Shown in pieces: positions 1-7,069 of a stretch of 9,896 nt of DNA. The notes beneath the pieces are model-generated. The model was given only the letters and a program-made list of their open reading frames with translations, was not told the origin of the DNA and did not search any database. Each line of letters opens with the position of its first letter. Position 1 is the first letter of the stretch. The stretch covers positions 1-9,896 of the forward strand of contig JAKQKW010000318.1 of assembly GCA_029560455.1 (NCBI GenBank), written 5' to 3'. The DNA comes from Candidatus Rifleibacteriota bacterium. Lineage in GTDB: Bacteria; Riflebacteria; Ozemobacteria; Ozemobacterales; Ozemobacteraceae. Made by a program: the position numbers and the translations under genes.

Positions 1-913
1 GGAAATAGTTGTTGATGGCACTTCTTACCCCGTTCTCATCCCGTCGAAAAAGATCCGCTTCGTTGGTAAGTTCGAACTTAAGGATGGTTATTCAACCAAT
101 CTCAAGGTTAAATTTCTGCACCGCATGGTTAAATGGCATATTGGTAAAAAACCTTTCTTTATGATGATTCCAGTGGTTAAAATCAGCTCCGATCTCGTTC
201 CCGTTCCTGTGACAGAAGTTACTGACGGAGACATTGCAGGCAGCGTTGAAAGCTTTGTAAATGCTGCGAAACTCGCCGGCATCAATGTTTCTCTTGACGG
301 AACCACCTTCTCGGCTTCGACCGATGCCAATGGCGCCTTCTCTTTTGCTGGTGTGCCGGCCGGTTCTTATAATCTCAGAGCCTCACACCCAGATTACCTC
401 GATTATTCATTCCCCGTCGAAGTGGGTGCCGGTCAGATAGCTTCGGTGGTCGTGCAGCTCAACCCTGCGGCAATTCACAGTTCTGTTGGTAATACCGGCT
501 GGTTCTCTCAGTATTATCCTCTTGCTGATGCCAGCGGCGAATTTGCCGAAGTCGGCCTTGAAACTCCTGTGAACATCGACTTTGTCAGTCTGGCCTTTGT
601 TAAGGTAGAAATCAAGTTTACTGCAGGCTACCACGCTTACGCTGGGTCGGCCAGATGCCAGAATTTTCTGGCTGCGACACAGCAGGTAAGCGCCGTGACT
701 GATATGGGTGGCTGGTGGGTTGGTGACACTGCCAACAGCGGCAGTTTTCTGGGTGACTTTAACGCTACACCGGAACCAGGAACTCTCTATACGATTGATG
801 TCACTGAACTTGTCAGAAGTAATCCCAGCAGTATCTATTTCCTGGCCAGCCGTAACCTCGATATCGTTGATATTCGCATGACCGACGTTCAGCTCTCAAT
901 TTACTATCGCTGA
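1..913 (+). CDS. Partial surface/secreted protein: DUF4382-like end, carboxypeptidase-regulatory-like domain, unassigned C-terminal domain
   Basis: The frame is open from base 2, so the 5' end lies outside the window; 303 residues are visible before TGA at 911-913. Residues 1 to about 64 resemble the C-terminal part of DUF4382 domains: a short segment ending in a proline-containing strand (MMIPVVKI). Residues about 77-153 look like a carboxypeptidase-regulatory-like (CarboxypepD_reg) beta-sandwich: a GSV-type first strand, the typical D-A-N-G-A-F-S-F turn, then GVPAGSYNLRASHPDY. Residues about 159-303 are rich in aromatic residues and beta-strand-like, with a IDVTELVRSNP segment that recalls DNRLRE-type jelly-roll domains; I cannot assign this part firmly. 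No signal peptide can be seen because the start is missing. The ATG at 125 is internal and not the real start. The gene converges on mraY and ends in a strong terminator. A structural or adhesive role on the cell surface is inference; no catalytic residues are recognised. Confidence 0.75.
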   Translation, partial: EIVVDGTSYPVLIPSKKIRFVGKFELKDGYSTNLKVKFLHRMVKWHIGKKPFFMMIPVVKISSDLVPVPVTEVTDGDIAGSVESFVNAAKLAGINVSLDGTTFSASTDANGAFSFAGVPAGSYNLRASHPDYLDYSFPVEVGAGQIASVVVQLNPAAIHSSVGNTGWFSQYYPLADASGEFAEVGLETPVNIDFVSLAFVKVEIKFTAGYHAYAGSARCQNFLAATQQVSAVTDMGGWWVGDTANSGSFLGDFNATPEPGTLYTIDVTELVRSNPSSIYFLASRNLDIVDIRMTDVQLSIYYR

Positions 914-943
914 TTAAGTTGTTTTGTTCATAACATCCCAATT

Positions 944-983
944 GCTTCGCCCCGGCTCCCCTGAGCCGGGGAGCTTTTTTTTT
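944..983 (+). terminator. Rho-independent terminator of the plus-strand gene
   Basis: A perfect 9-bp GC-rich stem (950-958 CCCCGGCTC with 963-971 GAGCCGGGG, 4-nt loop CCCT) is followed closely by nine T residues at 975-983. A lower stem of GCT (944-946) with AGC (972-974) can add three pairs across a TCG bulge. It starts 30 nt after the stop codon at 911-913. Read on the minus strand the same stem has no T tract after it, so it is a terminator mainly for the plus-strand gene. Confidence 0.9.
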
Positions 984-992
984 GCCGGGTTT

Positions 993-2081
993 TTAGACAG
1001 CGACCAGTCGTGCGGCAAAGAGAGTCAGGCCAACCATGGCCAGCATGATACCCATGATCCAGAACCTGATCACAACTTTTTCTTCGGGCCAGCCGCACAG
1101 CTCGAAATGATGATGAATCGGGCTCATTTTGAAGATACGTTTGCCTTTCGTCATCTTGAAATAGCTGACCTGCAGAATCACCGACAGCGCTTCGATCACA
1201 AAAATGCCGCCGACAATGGCCAGGAAAATTTCGGTCTTGCTGCAGAGGGCGATAGCGCCAAGCGCTCCACCGAGAGCAAGTGAGCCGGTATCGCCCATGA
1301 ACACCGCGGCCGGGTGGGCGTTATGCCAGAGAAAACCAAAACTGCCGCCGATAAGAGCCGCGCAGATGATGGCAAGCTCACCAATCCCGGGGATGTAGGC
1401 CACGCCGAGATGTCGGGCGAAAATCAGATGACCGCAGACATAGGCAAAAACCAGAAATGGCGTGGTTGCAACGATCATGCTGCCGGCAGCCAGCCCGTCG
1501 AGCCCATCGGTGAGATTTACCGCGTTAGAAGCCCCAACGATTACTGCTACTGCAAATGGAATATAAAGCCAGCCAAGGTCGAGCGCGCCAAAAATGGGCA
1601 CCTGTGTTGCAGTTGGCGACATTTCGATGCTGTTCGAGACCGCGTTGGCAAGCTCAAATCTCAACCCCGGGTAATAGTTGATTGCAAGAGCAGCTGCAAG
1701 ACCGGTAAAAATCTGGCCGGCAAGCTTCTGGCGCGGCGTCAGGCCAAGCGATCTGGCTCTGACAACCTTGGTGATGTCATCGAAAAAGCCGATCAGGCCC
1801 ATTCCGGCGGTTACCAGGAGTGAAATGACCACAAAGGCGTTGATTTTGGTCCAGAGGAGGCTGGTTATCATCAGCGGAATCAGAATAATAATGCCGCCCA
1901 TCGTCGGAACACCGGTCTTTTTAAGGTGTTCCTTGACCCCTTCTTCACGAACCGTCTGGCCAATCTGCCGGCTCTTGAGATTAAAGATGACCCTCGGGCC
2001 AATAATCATCGCCAGCAGAAAAGAAGTTACAATTGAAAAAATGATGCGGATCGACAAAGGCTCAAAAACCGAGCTGAACAA
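993..2081 (-). CDS. mraY: Phospho-N-acetylmuramoyl-pentapeptide-transferase (MraY)
   Basis: Integral membrane enzyme that transfers phospho-MurNAc-pentapeptide from UDP to undecaprenyl phosphate, making lipid I on the cytoplasmic face. At 362 residues it has the usual family length. Visible motifs: KTGVPTMGG (55-63), the metal-binding GFFDD (98-102), NLTDGLDGLAAG (189-200), HNAHPA (253-258), FMGDTGS (261-267) and PIHHHFE (321-327), with about ten hydrophobic segments between them. The start is TTG at 2081: the codon directly upstream in frame is TAA, a perfect AGGAGG lies 7 nt before it, and the next ATG (residue 25) would cut into the first membrane segment. It is the last gene of the cluster, 24 nt after murF. 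The stop (TAA, 993-995) faces the stop of the convergent plus-strand gene. No T-tract terminator is visible for this strand. Confidence 0.97.
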   Translation of the reverse strand: MFSSVFEPLSIRIIFSIVTSFLLAMIIGPRVIFNLKSRQIGQTVREEGVKEHLKKTGVPTMGGIIILIPLMITSLLWTKINAFVVISLLVTAGMGLIGFFDDITKVVRARSLGLTPRQKLAGQIFTGLAAALAINYYPGLRFELANAVSNSIEMSPTATQVPIFGALDLGWLYIPFAVAVIVGASNAVNLTDGLDGLAAGSMIVATTPFLVFAYVCGHLIFARHLGVAYIPGIGELAIICAALIGGSFGFLWHNAHPAAVFMGDTGSLALGGALGAIALCSKTEIFLAIVGGIFVIEALSVILQVSYFKMTKGKRIFKMSPIHHHFELCGWPEEKVVIRFWIMGIMLAMVGLTLFAARLVAV

Positions 2082-2088
2082 TTAGGGG

Positions 2089-2094
2089 CCTCCT
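2089..2094 (-). promoter_or_regulatory. Ribosome binding site of mraY (AGGAGG)
   Basis: A full-consensus AGGAGG (plus strand CCTCCT) lies 7 nt before the TTG start of mraY, in the 24-nt murF-mraY gap. It decides the start, because TTG is preceded directly by an in-frame TAA. A strong site may offset the weak initiation codon. Confidence 0.85.
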
Positions 2095-2105
2095 GGAATA
2101 GAGGT

Positions 2106-3491
2106 TCAGTGCAGATCTTTACCCAGCTGTGGCCAGAGCTTCTGCACTATTTTTTCGAAGTGCATGCCCCGGCTGGCCTTGAAAAGAACCGTTGAACCCT
2201 TCTGCAGTCTTTCTTTCAGTAATTCGGCAGCAGCATCGCCAGAATTTAGCGATATTACATGCGTTTCAGCCAGCCCTTTTTCGCGGGCGGCCATGGCAAT
2301 ATGTGCGGCATCGCTGCCGACGCAGACGAGCAGGTCGGGGGCAGCTTCTGCTGCCTGGACTCCGAGCTGCCGGTGCAGCGACTCAGAAAGTTCGCCAAGT
2401 TCGCGCATGTCGCCGAGAACTGCGATTCGCGGCGAAGAACAGATTGCCAGATAACGCAGCGCTTCCTGCATTGAACCAGGATTGGCATTGTAACAGTCGA
2501 GCAACACGGTGAGTCCATCGATCTGCACGCGTTCCATGCGGGCACCAACTGGCGTAAAGGTTGCGATTCTGGCAATTGCACGGTCGAGGTCGCAGCCAAG
2601 CTGATGGCAGAGGGTCAGGGCGGCGGCGGCATTGAAAGCATTGTGGCGGCCGGCGAGGTTGAGATGACATTCTCTGGTTCCGGCCGGGGTCTGCAGTTTG
2701 AATACAACCGCATCGGCCAGCATGCGCAGATCAGTTAAGCGATAATCATTTTCGGGCTTTTCGCCAAAGGTGACGAGTTTACCACGCCCGGCCGCCCGGA
2801 AAATTTCGGTGAATTCGGTGTCACCCGGCACTACCGCAGTTTTTCCTGCTTCGAGTAATTCAAGAATCTCGGCTTTGGCGCGGGCAATGTTTTCAAGACT
2901 GCCGAGAATGCCTATGTGAGCCGGGCCGATGTTGCTGATCAGTGCTGCGTCTGGTCTGGCAATGCGGCAAAGATCGCGAATTTCGCCGCTGTGGTTCATA
3001 CCCATCTCGAGAATGCTGTACTGGCTGTCTTCAGCGATTGCCATTATCGTCAGCGGCAGACCGATATGATTGTTGAGGTTGCCGGTGGTGGTGCTGCAGA
3101 TATGGTCTTCAGACAGGATGTGGTGCACCATCGATCTGGTCGTGGTTTTGCCATTGCTGCCGGTTACCCCGATGAAAAAGGAACTCAGCTCATTACGTCT
3201 GGCGGCAGCAATTGCCTGCAGCGCTGAAAGGGTGTCTGCGACCTGAATAATGCCGGTTTCGGCCGGAACATCGGTTTCGGGAAGGCTCGAAACAAGAATC
3301 GCGGCAGCCCCGGCTTTTATGGCGGCCCCGACAAAGGCGTGACCGTCGTGTGTTTCGCCTTTAAGCGCAACATAGAGATTACCGGGCCTGAGAGTGCGGG
3401 TGTCGATGCTTATGCCGCTGACGTCTTTTGTGGCAGGCCTGACGACTCTGCCGCCACATTTTTCGGCAAGCCGGTTCAATTCAGTTTTCAT
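2106..3491 (-). CDS. murF: UDP-N-acetylmuramoyl-tripeptide--D-alanyl-D-alanine ligase (MurF)
   Basis: Cytoplasmic ATP-dependent ligase that adds D-Ala-D-Ala to UDP-MurNAc-tripeptide, completing the pentapeptide that MraY uses. It has 461 residues, normal for the family. Three-domain Mur ligase layout: N-terminal UDP-binding domain (about 1-100, with GISIDTRTLRPGNLYVAL), central ATPase domain with P-loop GVTGSNGKTTT (108-118), NLNNHIGLPLT (138-148), EMGMNHSGEI (162-171), NIGPAH (187-192) and GRHNAFNAAAA (281-291), and a C-terminal domain with DCYNANPGSM (332-341), VLGDMRELG (358-366) and KASRGMHFE (438-446, usually KGSRGM). I chose the ATG at 3491: it gives the expected N-terminus, and an AGGA lies 9 nt upstream. 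The frame stays open to 3590, but that would add 33 residues inside murE with no family support. It overlaps the end of murE by 11 nt, which suggests translational coupling. Confidence 0.97.
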   Translation of the reverse strand: MKTELNRLAEKCGGRVVRPATKDVSGISIDTRTLRPGNLYVALKGETHDGHAFVGAAIKAGAAAILVSSLPETDVPAETGIIQVADTLSALQAIAAARRNELSSFFIGVTGSNGKTTTRSMVHHILSEDHICSTTTGNLNNHIGLPLTIMAIAEDSQYSILEMGMNHSGEIRDLCRIARPDAALISNIGPAHIGILGSLENIARAKAEILELLEAGKTAVVPGDTEFTEIFRAAGRGKLVTFGEKPENDYRLTDLRMLADAVVFKLQTPAGTRECHLNLAGRHNAFNAAAALTLCHQLGCDLDRAIARIATFTPVGARMERVQIDGLTVLLDCYNANPGSMQEALRYLAICSSPRIAVLGDMRELGELSESLHRQLGVQAAEAAPDLLVCVGSDAAHIAMAAREKGLAETHVISLNSGDAAAELLKERLQKGSTVLFKASRGMHFEKIVQKLWPQLGKDLH

Positions 3492-4971
3492 CTTCGTTTT
3501 TCCTGAAAAAGCTGCGGGCGACTTCACGGTCGTCGAATGGAATCGTGCGGTCGGCAAAATACTGCCCGGTTTCGTGGCCCTTTCCGGCAATTACAACCGT
3601 ATCGCCAGATTCGGCCATTTTAAGGGCCTTGAAGATAGCAGCCCGCCGGTCGAGCTCCTGCAGAACAGTTTTAGTGCTGTCAGGCACTTCAGCCTTTATG
3701 CCGGCCATGATTTCGTCAATTATGACTTCAGGCTCTTCTTTTCTTGGGTTGTCACTGGTAACAATTACGACATCGGAATGGCGCAGCGCCACTTTGCCCA
3801 TAACCGGGCGTTTCTCGTGCGAGCGGTTGCCGCCGCAGCCAAAGACGGTGATGACCTTTTTGCGTGTCAGGGGCCTGACGGTTTTGAGAACATTTTCGAG
3901 GGCATCCGGGCTGTGGGCATAGTCGACAATGACGTTGACACCCTGCTCGTTCGCGATTGATTCAAGCCGGCCGGGCACGTTTTTGACCGAATGCAGCCCG
4001 GTACAGACAGAGTTCCAGTCGGCCCCGGTCGCCCGGGCCATTGCGGCTGCCATGAGTGCATTGAATACATTGTATTCACCAGGCAGGTGGGTGTTGCAGG
4101 GGTGCTTTTCGCTGCCATTACAGATGAAAAAATCACTGCTGGTGCCTGTCATTTTAAGGTTTTCGCAATAAAAATCGGCGCTGTGGTCATGAACCGAAAC
4201 TGTCTTCACATCGAGGCCGACTGCGCGGCATTCAAGCGCCATCCGCTGTCCGTATTCATTGTCGATGCCAATTATGCAGATTTTGCCACTGCTGGCAATC
4301 TCTGTGAAGAAGCGCTTTTTGGCGCTGAAATAATCGTTCATGTCGGGGTGAAATTCTGTGTGTTCAAGCGAAAGATTGGTAAAACCGGCAACAACAAAAT
4401 TAAGATGCTCGACCCGCCAGGTTTTGAGGGCATGCGAACTTACTTCGAGAACGCCATGTTTGATGCCGTTGCGCAATGCCTGATCGATCAGCGATTGCAG
4501 AACCTGTGACTCGGGAGTGGTGTTACTTGCAGGAATCTTTTCGTATTCCATATCGTATTCCACCGTACCAATTCTGAATGCGTGCCCGAAGGCCTTTTTG
4601 AGAATACTCTGAATCAGATAGGTAATTGTGGTTTTGCCTTTGGTTCCGGTGATTCCGAGCAGTTTGAGCTTTTCTGAAGGATTGTCGTAAAATTTTGCCG
4701 AAACCTCTGAAAGAGCCTGGCGTGCGTTGCTGACCTTGACTACCGGAACCTCGATATTCTTTCTTGTGCCCTCAATCATGATTGCAGCCGCACCGCGCTC
4801 GAGAGCGTCGAAGATAAAGGCGCAGCCGTCAATGTGCTGCCCGGGCAGAGCGACAAAGAGGTTGCCTTTACTAACTCTTCTTGAATCGAAGGCGATCCCG
4901 GTGATTTCGATATCGAGAACACCTGTGGTAGAGACAATATTGGTCGGCAAGATGCTGCGTAATGTTTTCAT
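3481..4971 (-). CDS. murE: UDP-N-acetylmuramoyl-tripeptide synthetase, meso-DAP-adding type (MurE)
   Basis: Cytoplasmic ligase that adds the third stem-peptide residue to UDP-MurNAc-L-Ala-D-Glu, using ATP. It has 496 residues, normal for MurE. Motifs in order: N-terminal GIAFDSRRVSKGNLFVAL (25-42), P-loop GITGTKGKTT (106-115), NTTPES (150-155), EVSSHAL (176-182), FTNLSLEHTEFH (197-208), the lysine expected to be carbamoylated in YFSAK (K218), LPGEYNVFNALMAAA (296-310), GRLE (334-337), VDYAHSPDALENVL (349-362), FGCGGNRSHEKRPVMG (377-392), DNPR (407-410) and GKGHE (463-467). DNPR marks enzymes that recognise meso-diaminopimelate, so the wall is predicted to be DAP type. The ATG at 4971 is preferred over the open frame extending to 5130: it has GGAG 8 nt upstream, matches family N-termini and avoids a long overlap with the PBP gene. 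A 76-nt AT-rich gap with a possible promoter separates it from the PBP gene. Confidence 0.97.
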   Translation of the reverse strand: MKTLRSILPTNIVSTTGVLDIEITGIAFDSRRVSKGNLFVALPGQHIDGCAFIFDALERGAAAIMIEGTRKNIEVPVVKVSNARQALSEVSAKFYDNPSEKLKLLGITGTKGKTTITYLIQSILKKAFGHAFRIGTVEYDMEYEKIPASNTTPESQVLQSLIDQALRNGIKHGVLEVSSHALKTWRVEHLNFVVAGFTNLSLEHTEFHPDMNDYFSAKKRFFTEIASSGKICIIGIDNEYGQRMALECRAVGLDVKTVSVHDHSADFYCENLKMTGTSSDFFICNGSEKHPCNTHLPGEYNVFNALMAAAMARATGADWNSVCTGLHSVKNVPGRLESIANEQGVNVIVDYAHSPDALENVLKTVRPLTRKKVITVFGCGGNRSHEKRPVMGKVALRHSDVVIVTSDNPRKEEPEVIIDEIMAGIKAEVPDSTKTVLQELDRRAAIFKALKMAESGDTVVIAGKGHETGQYFADRTIPFDDREVARSFFRKNEDEN

Positions 4972-4979
4972 GTTTGTGG

Positions 4980-4983
4980 CTCC
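4980..4983 (-). promoter_or_regulatory. Ribosome binding site of murE (GGAG)
   Basis: GGAG (plus strand CTCC) sits 8 nt before the ATG at 4971. It supports this start over longer in-frame extensions that would run into the upstream PBP gene. Confidence 0.65.
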
Positions 4984-5014
4984 GGAGAGTCTTGATTTTT
5001 TTTCAGAGCATTGG

Positions 5015-5043
5015 ATTTTATCAGGTTTTTCTGCTGATTTAAA
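5015..5043 (-). promoter_or_regulatory. Candidate sigma70-type promoter upstream of murE
   Basis: On the minus strand, TTTAAA (plus positions 5038-5043; 4 of 6 to TTGACA) is followed after 17 nt by TAAAAT (5015-5020; 5 of 6 to TATAAT). An extended -10 TG lies one base before the -10. It lies wholly in the 76-nt gap between the PBP stop and murE, the widest gap in the cluster, and would give a leader of about 36 nt ending with the murE ribosome binding site. The gap is AT-rich, so a chance match is possible, and the sigma factors of this organism are unknown. Confidence 0.35.
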
Positions 5044-5047
5044 CAGG

Positions 5048-7069
5048 TTATTCAATAAAGTCAGGTGATAATTTAACTCTGAGAATTCTGCTGTTGGGAA
5101 GCGGGCGCCCCGGCGGCGGTTGCTGGGCAATTACTACTCCGTTACCCTCAAAAATTGCTTTCAGCTCACGACGATTAATTGTCTGAATAGCCGCTTTCAG
5201 AGATTTGCCGCGCAGATCAGGAACCAGTTCGCAGGTGTCTGATGCCGAAACTGACGAAGAAGCGACGCTGGCATGGGCCTGGGAAATCAGGTTGGGCAGC
5301 TTTATTATTTCCTGCTTAACAGTAATTTTATTGTTTTTTAACAGTTGCTCTTCACGTGCTTCGGGAGTAAGCGAACGGTCGGGCGGCACTTTGAGATGTT
5401 TGAGAACCCGGTCGGCGATTCTGGCAAAGGCCGGGGCGGTGACTTTGCCCCCGAAAAGAGTTCTTTCGTCGCCCTTCGGTTCGTTAACCGCGACCAGTAG
5501 CACTATTCTTGGGTCCATTGCCGGAATCATGCCCATAAACGAGACCACAACCTTATCGTTGAAATAACCACCGCGTGGGTTAGCCTTCTGGGCTGTGCTG
5601 GTTTTGCCGCCGGCCGTATAGTCTTCAAGCATTGCCATTTTACCGGTGCCACCCTCAACGACTCCCATCAGCATACGGCGCAGGCTTCTGGCAAGCTCTG
5701 GCGAAATGACGCGCCTGACTATTTCTGGCCCGAAATCTTCGCGAATCTCGTTGTCCGGCGAGGTAATGCGCTTTATCAGTCTGGGTCTGATCAGATTCCC
5801 GCCATTGGCTATGGCTGAATATGCCTGAACCAGCTGCAGACCGGTAACGGTCATTTCCTGACCGATACTGAGAGAAGATGGCGAAAAGGCAGACCACTTT
5901 GAGGGTGCCCTGAAAATACCGTTGCTTTCGGCAACGACTTCGGCACCGGTCGGATCGCCAAAGCCAAACTTCTTGTAGGTGCGATACAGCATCGAAGGTT
6001 CAATCATCTGTGAAATCTGCATCATTGCAGCATTGCAGGATTCAGCGATTGCCTTGTCTGTGTCAACGAGACCATGAGCGCCATGACAGCGAATGCGCCG
6101 GCCCGGCATTTCGCCGAAACCTCGGCAGTAAAAACGGGTGTTGCGATCGGCTTTGCCATTTTCGATGGCGCTTGCTACTGCCAGAATCTTTATGCACGAA
6201 CCGGGTTCAAAAAAATCTGTTGCCGGCCGATTGCGTCGGGTATCAGGTTTGGCTTCGCCAAAATTGTTCAGATCGTAGTTTGGTAGACAGCCCATGCCGA
6301 GAATTTCTCCGGTGTGCGGGTCCATGACGATGGCAGTAGCATCGATGGGATCATATTGCTCTATCAGTTTGGCCAGCTCAGACTCTATGACGTGCTGAAT
6401 GAAAGAGTCGATGGTGAGATTGATATTGCTGCCACCCATGGGTGGAGTTATCACACGCATTTGCGCCGGTCCGCTTTCGCTGAGACTTATGTCTTCCTGG
6501 ACAGCCAGCCCCGGGTAACCTCGCAGGGTTTTGTCGAAAAGTTTTTCGAGGCCTTCGAGGCCCTGCTGCTCGGCTCCGGTGAAGCCAATCAGGTTTGAAG
6601 CGAGCGATTTCTGCGGGTAATAACGCCGATAATGACTTTCGAGATTAACTCCGGGAATATTGAGTTTCTGCAACTTCATCGCCAGGTTTGGTTCAAGTTC
6701 TTTATAAATCTGAATATAGCCTGAGCGGTCACCAACCTTGGCGATGATCTCTTCGCGGCTCATCGGCAGAACCGTTGCCAGTGCATTAGCCGCTTCAGAC
6801 AGTGATTTTACCTCACGCGTATAGAGGAAAACCGTGTAGGTATCGACTGATATTGCCAGTTCATCGCCGCGCCGGTCATAGATGTTGCCGCGCTTCATGT
6901 CGAGAACGCGCTTACTTACATGATTTTTTGTGGATCTCTGCGCCCATTGGTTATATTGAAAAACCTGAAGCTGAACCAGTCTCATTATGAAAATGCCTGT
7001 CATCAGTGCTGACAGTGCCAGAAGAGCTACCGCCCGCATGGTTCTCGGCTGCATGGCCCTGACGCTCAT
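5048..7069 (-). CDS. ftsI: Class B penicillin-binding protein, FtsI/PBP2B/SpoVD type, with one C-terminal PASTA domain
   Basis: Septal peptidoglycan transpeptidase, anchored in the inner membrane and acting outside it, expected to partner FtsW and FtsL. It has 673 residues: short cytoplasmic N-terminus, one membrane segment (about 12-33), PBP dimerisation domain (about 55-215, with KRGNIYDRRGDELAIS), transpeptidase domain (about 243-556), linker, and a single PASTA domain (about 614-667, VPDLRGKSLKAA to RILRVKL). Active-site motifs: SxxK is S291-C-I-K294 after EPG; SxN is S344-C-N346; the third motif is K489-T-S491 followed by TAQ, where most relatives have KTG. Start: ATG at 7069 overlaps the rsmH stop as ATGA, with GGAGG 9 nt upstream. 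A second in-frame ATG five codons later is less well placed for that site. The PASTA domain makes it closer in design to PBP2B/SpoVD than to E. coli FtsI; calling it ftsI rests on the cluster position. Confidence 0.95.
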   Translation of the reverse strand: MSVRAMQPRTMRAVALLALSALMTGIFIMRLVQLQVFQYNQWAQRSTKNHVSKRVLDMKRGNIYDRRGDELAISVDTYTVFLYTREVKSLSEAANALATVLPMSREEIIAKVGDRSGYIQIYKELEPNLAMKLQKLNIPGVNLESHYRRYYPQKSLASNLIGFTGAEQQGLEGLEKLFDKTLRGYPGLAVQEDISLSESGPAQMRVITPPMGGSNINLTIDSFIQHVIESELAKLIEQYDPIDATAIVMDPHTGEILGMGCLPNYDLNNFGEAKPDTRRNRPATDFFEPGSCIKILAVASAIENGKADRNTRFYCRGFGEMPGRRIRCHGAHGLVDTDKAIAESCNAAMMQISQMIEPSMLYRTYKKFGFGDPTGAEVVAESNGIFRAPSKWSAFSPSSLSIGQEMTVTGLQLVQAYSAIANGGNLIRPRLIKRITSPDNEIREDFGPEIVRRVISPELARSLRRMLMGVVEGGTGKMAMLEDYTAGGKTSTAQKANPRGGYFNDKVVVSFMGMIPAMDPRIVLLVAVNEPKGDERTLFGGKVTAPAFARIADRVLKHLKVPPDRSLTPEAREEQLLKNNKITVKQEIIKLPNLISQAHASVASSSVSASDTCELVPDLRGKSLKAAIQTINRRELKAIFEGNGVVIAQQPPPGRPLPNSRILRVKLSPDFIE

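Noticed and set aside
125..913. Complete 262-residue protein starting at ATG 125
   Set aside because: The frame is open to the left edge, has no ribosome binding site at 125, and the upstream residues continue a DUF4382-like domain; the gene is truncated by the window.
944..983. Bidirectional terminator serving mraY as well
   Set aside because: On the minus strand the stem is followed by GAAGCAATTGG, with no T tract, so only the plus-strand direction has a classic intrinsic terminator.
1314..1823. Plus-strand open frame of 169 codons
   Set aside because: It is antisense to mraY, whose motifs are complete; the translation has no recognisable features and is a shadow frame.
3394..3960. Plus-strand open frame of 188 codons across the murE-murF junction
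   Set aside because: Both minus-strand genes are fully supported here by conserved motifs; the antisense product has no family features.
3991..4509. Plus-strand open frame of 172 codons
   Set aside because: Antisense to conserved MurE regions; composition follows from the codon use of murE.
4971..5130. Longer MurE starting inside the PBP gene
   Set aside because: The extra 53 residues have no counterpart in MurE, and a good ribosome binding site precedes the ATG at 4971.
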